DNA from: Hydrotalea sp.
GTDB taxonomy: Bacteria > Pseudomonadota > Alphaproteobacteria > JASGCL01
Length of the DNA stretch: 39,656 nucleotides
Direction of reading: 5' to 3'
Assembly: GCA_030054115.1 (NCBI GenBank)
Contig: JASGCL010000001.1
Coordinates: 112,788 to 152,443, forward strand
Made by a program: the position numbers and the translations under genes. The notes beneath the pieces were generated by a model. It was not told where the DNA came from and did not search any database. It saw only the letters and a program-made list of their open reading frames with translations. This document shows, piece after piece, positions 33,654 to 39,656 of the stretch. Position 1 is the stretch's first letter, and each line of letters begins with the position of its first letter.

Positions 33654-35428
33654 CGCAACAACCGCAACCATTTTATTTGCTGGTGGGCCGCGCCGCGCAC
33701 CTCCCCCTGGCACAAAAGATAAAAAATAATTTTGCCGTGACAATTTATGGTGAAGGGGACGATGATTTCACACCGCTTATCAATCATTCGCTTATCGATA
33801 CCCTGCGCTATCTTTATCAATCGGGCATGGCGGACGGCATGGGGGACGCAAAACGCCCAGCAAGGCCGATAGTTGCCCTGGTCAATGGCGGCATCATCAT
33901 GCGCGCGCTTGGCAACATGGTTGGCAACAATGGAAAGGATAAATTTTCCGCATCGCCGATTTTGTATTTGACCAGCGATAACAAAACGCTGGTGCCACTC
34001 CTCGGCGAGCATCACGGCGGGCAAGGCTTGGGGATGTTGCTGGCAAAAAAATTATCGCTGAATTATGCGGGTGATGAAGCACAACATGAGGACGATGTTC
34101 CCCATCATTATTTTATGGCGGGTAAGGAATTTTTGCCGGCGTGGCTGGCGGCCAATAAAAAAATTAACACCGATTGGCACATGCCGTCGCACGGCCAACC
34201 GCAAATTATTCCACCGCGTTTGGCGGTGGGCATTGGCCTGGAGCGCGGCGCGCCGGTGGCGGCGGTGGCGGATTTGCTGACCACGGCGTTGCAAAAAATT
34301 AACGCCCACCCACGGGCGGTTGCGACCATCGCCAGCATCGATATAAAAATGGATGAGGTCGCCCTGCATAACCTGAGCTCAAACCTGCATCTACCTTTAC
34401 GTTTTTTTACCAGCGAAGAATTATCGGCGGTGCCGGTGCCGAACCCATCGGCGGTGGTTGAAAAGGAAACCGGCACGCCATCGGTGGCGGAGGCCGCCGC
34501 CTTGCGTGCCGCCGGTTATTATCCATCGCCTGAAACCCATTCGGCAAAACCCCAACCAAAGCTGTTGCTGGAAAAGCAAAAGGGCGACGGCGTGACCATC
34601 GCCATCAGCGAAATACTTCCCGACCATGATTTTACCTCATGCGGTTTAACGCTTGGCCATTTGGCGGTGGTCGGCATCGGCCCGGGCGACAAACATTTGC
34701 GCGCGCCGCTGGCCAGCCACTATATTTTGGCGGCTGATGATATTGTTGGTTATCAGCTTTACCTTGACCTGGTGGATGACCTGACCGCTGGCAAAAATTT
34801 GCACCAGCGAGATTTAGGGCGGGAGGAAGAACGCGCCGCCCTTGCCCTTGACCTCGCCCTCACCGGAAAAAAAGTTGTCTTGCTTGCCTCGGGTGATGCC
34901 GGCATCTACGCCCTTGCCACCCTGGTGTGGCAATTGTTGGAGACGCGAAAAAAACAGGTTGCGGATAAAGCCTTGCCACACAAAAAATTATCCAGCTTGC
35001 CGATAACCGTGGTGCCGGGGGTCAGCGCGTTCCAAGCCTTGGCGGCGAAACTTGGTGCGCCGGCCGGTAATGATTTTGCCGTGATATCGCTTTCCGATTT
35101 AATGACACCGCGCGCAAAAATATTACAACGATTGCGCGGCGCGTTGCAGGGCGACTTCCCCATCTTTCTTTACAACCCAAAAAGCAAAACGCGGGTTGAT
35201 TTATTGGCCGAGGTTATAACCCTCGCCCGTGAATTTTTACCACCTGACACCGCGGTTGTAATCGGCAAAAATCTTTATCGGCCGAGCGAAGACATCATTG
35301 TCCGCGATCTTAAGAATTTTTCAATCGATGATGTCGATATGTTTTCGTGCGTCATGATTAGCAACAGCACGATGCGCCAATTCAATCACCTGGGGCGCGC
35401 TATCCTTTACGCGCCGCGCGGTTATTAG
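33650..35428 (+). CDS. CbiG-CobJ fusion: cobalt-precorrin-5A hydrolase / precorrin-3B C17-methyltransferase
   Basis: 592 residues. Residues 1-140 match CbiG N-domain (IVALVNGGIIMRALGNM; LVPLLGEHHGGQGLGMLLAKKL). Residues 190-320 match CbiG C-domain/CobE (LAVGIGLERGAPVAAVADLL, ATIASIDIKMDEVALHNLSSNLHLPLRFF, PNPSAVVEKETGTPSVAEAAAL). Residues 338-592 are CobJ/CbiH (AVVGIGPGDKHLRAPLA, LASGDAGIYALATLV, VVPGVSAFQALAAKLGAP, ISLSDLMTPRAKILQRLR, YNPKSKTR, VIGKNLYRPSEDI). CobJ performs ring contraction and C17 methylation; CbiG opens the resulting lactone in the cobalt-early route. The CbiG middle domain is short here. Last gene of the operon; its 3' end overlaps the convergent ELM1-like gene by 29 nt. 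Confidence 0.93.
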   Translation: MTQQPQPFYLLVGRAAHLPLAQKIKNNFAVTIYGEGDDDFTPLINHSLIDTLRYLYQSGMADGMGDAKRPARPIVALVNGGIIMRALGNMVGNNGKDKFSASPILYLTSDNKTLVPLLGEHHGGQGLGMLLAKKLSLNYAGDEAQHEDDVPHHYFMAGKEFLPAWLAANKKINTDWHMPSHGQPQIIPPRLAVGIGLERGAPVAAVADLLTTALQKINAHPRAVATIASIDIKMDEVALHNLSSNLHLPLRFFTSEELSAVPVPNPSAVVEKETGTPSVAEAAALRAAGYYPSPETHSAKPQPKLLLEKQKGDGVTIAISEILPDHDFTSCGLTLGHLAVVGIGPGDKHLRAPLASHYILAADDIVGYQLYLDLVDDLTAGKNLHQRDLGREEERAALALDLALTGKKVVLLASGDAGIYALATLVWQLLETRKKQVADKALPHKKLSSLPITVVPGVSAFQALAAKLGAPAGNDFAVISLSDLMTPRAKILQRLRGALQGDFPIFLYNPKSKTRVDLLAEVITLAREFLPPDTAVVIGKNLYRPSEDIIVRDLKNFSIDDVDMFSCVMISNSTMRQFNHLGRAILYAPRGY

Positions 35429-36461
35429 GCAAAAATCTTTTCTTAACCTCGCGCGCCACGGCTTCGCTATTAACAATCGGCGATTGCGCAACCGGTATTT
35501 TTTTATCAACCGCCGCCGCGTTATAATTTTCGACCGCGAAGTTTTTCTTCAGCGATTTAATAAATTGTAAATGCCGCAACAATTTTTTTAACTGCCACGA
35601 CAATGATAAAAAATTGCGAAGCGGCATTGGCCACAATAATGTTTGTTTGCCGGTCAATAACCCCTCGGTCATCATATTTACCGAATCGTTGGTCACCACG
35701 ACGACATCGCTTAAGGACAATATCATGCCATAAACATTATGGTCGCGGCCATCGTCCAACCAAACATTACCATGGTAAGATAATTCTTTTTGTAATAATA
35801 ATTGGACAAAACTTGGCGTCCGCGCCGACGGCGTGATAAGCACAAAATGCCGGTCGGCCAATTTTTTTATTTCGGCCAATAAATTTCTTGCCGTGCTTTT
35901 TTTAAAAACCTGCAACCGCGAATTACCGCCGAGCAAAATACTCACCGTGGTTTTTTTATCGCTATAGGTTGGAATTCTTTTTTTCGCCGTGGCGCGCGCC
36001 GCCGGGTTTATTGCCTGCAGGTTTTTTTTATCCCACGCCGACAGGCCGCCTGTCATCACCATCATATTGCTGGACAGGCTTTTTTTGCATTCATGCAATG
36101 GCCGCACCAGCAAATCAAAAAAACGACCACCGCCGTTCGGCGACAACAAATGCACCGCGACGGCGGCGGCCAAACGTGTTTTTAAAAACAACGCCGGCCG
36201 CGCCGTGATATGCCCGGCCGAAAAAACCGCATCGACCCTATCCAACGTTGTTGAAAAATCCTTCATCCCCGAAAACCACGGCCTGGCCGACAACGCCGGC
36301 ACCTTGGCCCACCAATTATATTGCGGCCGCACCATTTCGTATTTTACCGGCATCATGGTGCCCAGCGCCTCGACCAGCGCAATTAATTGTTGTTGATGCC
36401 CCCGATTTTTGTCAAACAACAGCAGAATTTTTTTTTCTGCCAAATTGGTTGTTTTTTTCAT
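35400..36461 (-). CDS. ELM1-like protein (COG3660, mitochondrial-fission ELM1 family)
   Basis: 353 residues from ATG 36461; a TTG three codons upstream overlaps the pepN stop. The family pattern is clear: LLFDKNRGHQQQLIALVEALG at the N-terminus, VFSAGHITARPALFLKTRLAA, FFDLLVRPLHE, VSILLGGNSRLQVF, LITPSARTP and VVTNDSVNMMTEGLLTGKQTLLWPM. The fold resembles GT-B glycosyltransferases. The plant homologue ELM1 affects mitochondrial fission; the bacterial role is unknown, but envelope glycan transfer is plausible. It follows pepN by 5 nt and probably shares its transcript. It converges on the B12 operon with overlapping ends. Confidence 0.82.
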   Translation of the reverse strand: MKKTTNLAEKKILLLFDKNRGHQQQLIALVEALGTMMPVKYEMVRPQYNWWAKVPALSARPWFSGMKDFSTTLDRVDAVFSAGHITARPALFLKTRLAAAVAVHLLSPNGGGRFFDLLVRPLHECKKSLSSNMMVMTGGLSAWDKKNLQAINPAARATAKKRIPTYSDKKTTVSILLGGNSRLQVFKKSTARNLLAEIKKLADRHFVLITPSARTPSFVQLLLQKELSYHGNVWLDDGRDHNVYGMILSLSDVVVVTNDSVNMMTEGLLTGKQTLLWPMPLRNFLSLSWQLKKLLRHLQFIKSLKKNFAVENYNAAAVDKKIPVAQSPIVNSEAVAREVKKRFLPNNRAARKG

Positions 36462-36466
36462 CTGGT

Positions 36467-39220
36467 TCAACCTTGCAAGGTTCGTTCCACCATCTCCGTC
36501 AATTGCACCGAAATTTTTTGTTTTAATAATTTCTGCAGGTGTTTTTTCATGGTCGATTTGTATGGCGCACTGAGTTGCGGCAGGCTATTAAACATATTCA
36601 CCAACCGCGCCGCCGTGTGGTGGTTAATGCCATCGACCATTTTAACCACCGCGAGAAAAACCTCATAGCCCTTACCATCTGCCCTAAAAAATTGTGGTAT
36701 GTTGCCGGCCAACCCACCAAGCAAGGGGTAAAGTTCGTTGGGTTTGTCCAATCTAAAATCAATCGATTCGGTGCCGCTGGGGTTAAATATTTTTTTTGTG
36801 GCGACAATTTGTTCTATCACGCCCAAGGTGTGCGGCGCATCATAACCCGACAGCAAGCGTATATAATCGCCAAACAACAATTCGTCTTTTTTTATTTTAT
36901 CAAAATAATCGCTCAGCATCGCGTCGCGCAATTCTTCATCGCCCGTCAATTCGCTAAAACGATTGATAAGGCTTAGGGCGGCCTTCTTCAAGGTGATATT
37001 ATCATTCTTAAAATAATGGTTGCTTAAAATTTCTTTAACCCGCGCGACATTTTTTTTATCGCCTGATTTATTATTTTGTAAACTATTCACGATAAATTGC
37101 AACATCGCGTTGTTGATGGCGCGACCGCCGATATCATCGGGGACAAGGTTACGCCCGTCAACCGCACCGACATTTTTTGTCGCGTCATAACGGGCGTGAA
37201 TTTTTTCTTCCTGGTCGCTGGCCAATTGGCCGCGCACGCGGCGCACCGCTTGCAATAATTTTATCGGGTCGGCACCGGTTTTTTTATTTTGATTGGCCAC
37301 CGCCAACAACAATTCATCCAACGCCGGCAGGGAAAAATTTTCGGCCAGACTCAACGGCGCGGTATGTTGGTCGGTCAGTAATTGGGCAAACCCATCGCGG
37401 TAGGATGAAAATTCGTCGCTGTTTTGTTGGTAATAATCGGCCAGGATAGCGCGGGTCGCCAAGACTTGGCCGGCCTCCCAGCGATTAAACCCATCATCGT
37501 CGTGGCGCAACAACACCGCCAAGTCGGCGGCCGATTGCGCAAAATCAAGGTTAATCGGCGCGGAAAAACCACGGTTGAGCGACACCACCGCACCGGCCGG
37601 CACATCGCTAAACACCAATTTATCTTTTTTTGCCTGCAACAAAAAAACCGCGGTGTCGGCATGCCAATGTTTATGCTGGCTGATTAATTTTATCGCCGCG
37701 CCATTTTTATCAAACAGCGCAATTTTCAAAGGTATCGGCAGGGTGTTTTTTGCCTTGTTATTGCTTTGGCTGAAATCCAAAATCAAATCCTTGCCGGCGT
37801 GGCGTTGCGCCACCGCGACCATCGGCGTGCCCTTGGTGCTATACCACGGCATGAACCAATCAAGCGTCATGTCGTTGGCGGCTTCAAAACTTTCGATAAA
37901 ATCCTCGATGGTGGCGGCGCGGCCATCGTTCTGTTTGATATAATGTTTGATGCCGCGTTGAAATTTTTCTTCGCCCAATATCAGGTGAAGCATGCGGATG
38001 ACCTCCGCGCCTTTTTCATAAACGGTTCCGGTATAAAAATTATCAATTTCTTTGTAGGTGGTCGGTCGCACCGGGTGGCTCAACCCAGACGCATCCTCGG
38101 CAAATTGGTCGCCGCGTAGACCCTGCACCTGCTTCAATCGTTCCGACGCGCGGTCAAAATTATCCATGCTATATTCTTGGTCGCGGAACACGGTCAGGCC
38201 TTCCTTCAAGCTCAATTGAAACCAATCGCGCAAGGTCACGCGGTCGCCCGACCAATTGTGAAAATATTCGTGGGCGATAATGCTGTCGACCCCCAAATAC
38301 TCGCGGTCGCTGTTGATATTTTTATCCAACAACAAATAACGGGCGTTAAATATATTCAAGCTTTTATTTTCCATCGCGCCAAAATTAAAATCGCTGATGC
38401 CGACGATTTGAAAAATATCCAAATCATATTCCAAGCCAAAACGCGTTTCGTCCCATTTCATGGCGCGTTGCAACGCGCTGAGGGCGAAACCGGTGCGACC
38501 GGCATATTGTTTTTCGGACCAGATTTTTAATGTAACCTTGCGCCCCGACATGGTTACAAATTCACCGGTTTCATCCACCAAATCGCCCGCCACCAGGGCA
38601 AACAAATAACATGGTTTTTTAAATGGGTCGTGCCATTTGGCATAATTCTGCGCACCACGCTTGCCCGATTCCACCAGGTTGCCGTTCGACAGCAACACCG
38701 GTTGGTCGGATAAAATCTCCACCGTAAAAATGCTCATCACATCGGGGCGGTCGGGGTAAAATGTAATGCGGCGGAAACCCTCGGCCTCACACTGCGTCGT
38801 GAAAATATCATTGGCAACATAAAGCCCGGCCAGGGTGCGGTTGTCGCGCGGGTTGATGGCGACCCGGGTTGTTATTTTACCGCGCGGCGGCAGGTTAAAC
38901 AGCCACAATCCTTTATCATTTTTTTCATAAGATTTTTTATCAAGTATTTTACCATCGACCGCGACCGATAATAATTCAAGGTTCAAACCATCGAGCCAGG
39001 TTTTTTTTTGCAGTCGGCCATCATTTGCGTGATAATCAATCGTGCAATCGACCAGGGTGCGGGTGGCATCCAACGTGAAAAGCAAATGCACGCCATCCAA
39101 CGCCAGCGGGTATGGCCGATAATCGGCCAGGCGCACCACGGTTGGCCTCGGCGACGATTTTGTTGGCGATTTTTTTGTCGCCGTTTTTGCGGAGGGTTTG
39201 GTTTTTGCGGCTTTGCTCAT
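36467..39220 (-). CDS. pepN: Aminopeptidase N (M1 family)
   Basis: 917 residues, close to E. coli PepN (870) plus a Lys/Ser/Pro-rich N-terminal tail of about 27 residues (SKAAKTKPSAKTATKKSPTK...). Substrate-anchoring GAMEN is at 281-285. The zinc motif is HEYFH (317-321) with the third ligand Glu340 in LKEGLTVFRDQEYS. TVYEKGAEVIRMLH and FMPWYSTKGTPMVAVA are further PepN-specific phrases. It removes N-terminal residues from peptides in the cytoplasm. The following ELM1-like gene starts 5 nt after its stop. A weak promoter is visible upstream. The basic tail is not a signal peptide because no hydrophobic core follows. Confidence 0.97.
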   Translation of the reverse strand: MSKAAKTKPSAKTATKKSPTKSSPRPTVVRLADYRPYPLALDGVHLLFTLDATRTLVDCTIDYHANDGRLQKKTWLDGLNLELLSVAVDGKILDKKSYEKNDKGLWLFNLPPRGKITTRVAINPRDNRTLAGLYVANDIFTTQCEAEGFRRITFYPDRPDVMSIFTVEILSDQPVLLSNGNLVESGKRGAQNYAKWHDPFKKPCYLFALVAGDLVDETGEFVTMSGRKVTLKIWSEKQYAGRTGFALSALQRAMKWDETRFGLEYDLDIFQIVGISDFNFGAMENKSLNIFNARYLLLDKNINSDREYLGVDSIIAHEYFHNWSGDRVTLRDWFQLSLKEGLTVFRDQEYSMDNFDRASERLKQVQGLRGDQFAEDASGLSHPVRPTTYKEIDNFYTGTVYEKGAEVIRMLHLILGEEKFQRGIKHYIKQNDGRAATIEDFIESFEAANDMTLDWFMPWYSTKGTPMVAVAQRHAGKDLILDFSQSNNKAKNTLPIPLKIALFDKNGAAIKLISQHKHWHADTAVFLLQAKKDKLVFSDVPAGAVVSLNRGFSAPINLDFAQSAADLAVLLRHDDDGFNRWEAGQVLATRAILADYYQQNSDEFSSYRDGFAQLLTDQHTAPLSLAENFSLPALDELLLAVANQNKKTGADPIKLLQAVRRVRGQLASDQEEKIHARYDATKNVGAVDGRNLVPDDIGGRAINNAMLQFIVNSLQNNKSGDKKNVARVKEILSNHYFKNDNITLKKAALSLINRFSELTGDEELRDAMLSDYFDKIKKDELLFGDYIRLLSGYDAPHTLGVIEQIVATKKIFNPSGTESIDFRLDKPNELYPLLGGLAGNIPQFFRADGKGYEVFLAVVKMVDGINHHTAARLVNMFNSLPQLSAPYKSTMKKHLQKLLKQKISVQLTEMVERTLQG

Positions 39221-39246
39221 GTAATTATTTTTGGGTTATTTTCGCG

Positions 39247-39276
39247 TCATTATTGACTACAAATAAGCCATTTCAA
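39247..39276 (-). promoter_or_regulatory. Possible promoter for pepN
   Basis: On the minus strand: TTGAAA (39276-39271), an 18-nt spacer and TAATGA (39252-39247), about 27 nt before the pepN ATG. Weak match. The 222-bp gap up to tRNA-Ser shows no convincing gene. Confidence 0.3.
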
Positions 39277-39360
39277 AAAATTTGTCCAATGAATGATGTC
39301 TCATCCGTCAAGGATTTTTTGATGGTTTATAGTCGCAAGTGAAGCCGCCCACGCCTGAAA

Positions 39361-39385
39361 TTTGCGCGGGCTTTGCTCGCGCAAA
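39361..39385. other. GC-rich hairpin in the pepN / tRNA-Ser gap
   Basis: tttgcgcgggc and gctcgcgcaaa pair over 11 positions (one G-T wobble) with a 3-nt loop. It lies about 60 nt beyond the tRNA-Ser 3' end on the minus strand. No T-tract follows on the minus strand, so its role as terminator is doubtful. It may be a copy of a dispersed palindromic repeat. Confidence 0.5.
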
Positions 39386-39443
39386 AAATATAAAGCAATG
39401 CGGCGACCAACAAATCATGGAATGATTTTTTGGTAAATCATAT

Positions 39444-39533
39444 TGGCGGATGGGGTGAGATTCGAACTCACGAAAGACTTTCGCCTTTGCCGGTTTTCAA
39501 GACCGGTGCTTTTAACCACTCAGCCACCCATCC
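39444..39533 (-). tRNA. tRNA-Ser (anticodon TGA)
   Basis: 90 nt with acceptor stem GGATGGG/CCCATCC, D-arm GGCTGAGTGGTTAAAAGC, anticodon arm CCGGT-CTTGAAA-ACCGG (anticodon TGA), a long variable arm typical of class II tRNAs, and T-arm GTGAG-TTCGAAT-CTCAC. The discriminator G and the CCA end are encoded. Confidence 0.97.
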
Positions 39534-39547
39534 CCTAATTTTTATTT

Positions 39548-39577
39548 ATTATATCTTGCCCTATCATAATTTTTGAA
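39548..39577 (-). promoter_or_regulatory. Probable promoter for tRNA-Ser
   Basis: On the minus strand: TTCAAA (39577-39572), an 18-nt spacer and perfect TATAAT (39553-39548), 14 nt before the tRNA 5' end. The rest of the sequence to the window edge shows no gene. Confidence 0.45.
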
Positions 39578-39656
39578 ACCTGTCATTATGATTCACAAAA
39601 CCCCGCGCCGCAATTTTACAACCCTAATTTTTTTATATTTTCGGCAACCTGTAACG

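Noticed and set aside
39112-39342. Small rightward gene across the pepN start
   Set aside because: It is mostly antisense to the Lys-rich pepN N-terminus, with no recognisable features.

Overview
The window looks like chromosomal DNA of an alphaproteobacterium with a respiratory, Gram-negative lifestyle. This rests on the mix of families: a membrane-anchored class I cytochrome c, DUF1285 and DUF3035 proteins, an ELM1-type COG3660 protein, a MidA/NDUFAF7-type methyltransferase beside a PgeF-type protein, a HisN-type phosphatase, KdsA, BamB and TolC-like proteins. Lysine is written almost always as AAA, which gives many A/T homopolymer runs inside otherwise GC-balanced genes. I cannot name a genus. 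No phage, transposon, CRISPR array or rRNA is visible.

Layout. 1-1675 (+): the end of one TolC-like outer-membrane channel gene, then a complete paralogue. 1686-12515 (-): a long co-directional block read from right to left: AEC transporter, DUF721/DciA-like protein, trmD, rplS, kdsA, eno, a 41-residue basic protein, dcd, DUF1285, cytochrome c, HisN-like phosphatase, murJ and an MFS exporter. tRNA-Pro(GGG) lies upstream of this block (-), followed by a solitary + strand methyltransferase. 13478-17447 (-): rsfS, rlmH, a YfgM-like TPR protein, bamB and a small beta-barrel protein. 17510-18710 (+): an unrecognised membrane protein and a DUF3035 lipoprotein. 18811-23507 (-): cysteine desulfurase, rpe, galU, phosphomannomutase and greA (sulfur transfer and sugar-nucleotide supply). 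recJ (+) converges on pgeF, midA, cobM and an O-antigen-ligase-like gene (all -). 29781-35428 (+): a five-gene corrinoid operon (cbiX, cbiC, cbiET, cobI, cbiG-cobJ). An ELM1-like gene, pepN and tRNA-Ser(UGA), all on the minus strand, close the window.

The most distinctive part is the vitamin B12 locus. It runs divergently from a shared 105-bp region containing a long A/T inverted repeat. Rightward lies a tightly packed operon for corrin-ring building. Leftward, cobM is translationally coupled to a polysaccharide-ligase-like membrane protein and then to midA-pgeF. CbiX (early cobalt insertion) and CbiG (ring opening of cobalt-precorrin-5A) point to the cobalt-early ('anaerobic') route rather than the cobalt-late CobG/CobF/CobN route of many alphaproteobacteria. 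CbiX carries an MxCxxC motif and a histidine-rich tail made by a 51-bp DNA repeat. CbiD, the precorrin-6A reductase and the later amidation and adenosylation genes are not in this window. I found no clear evidence for a wholly new biological system; the B12 locus arrangement is the best candidate for follow-up.
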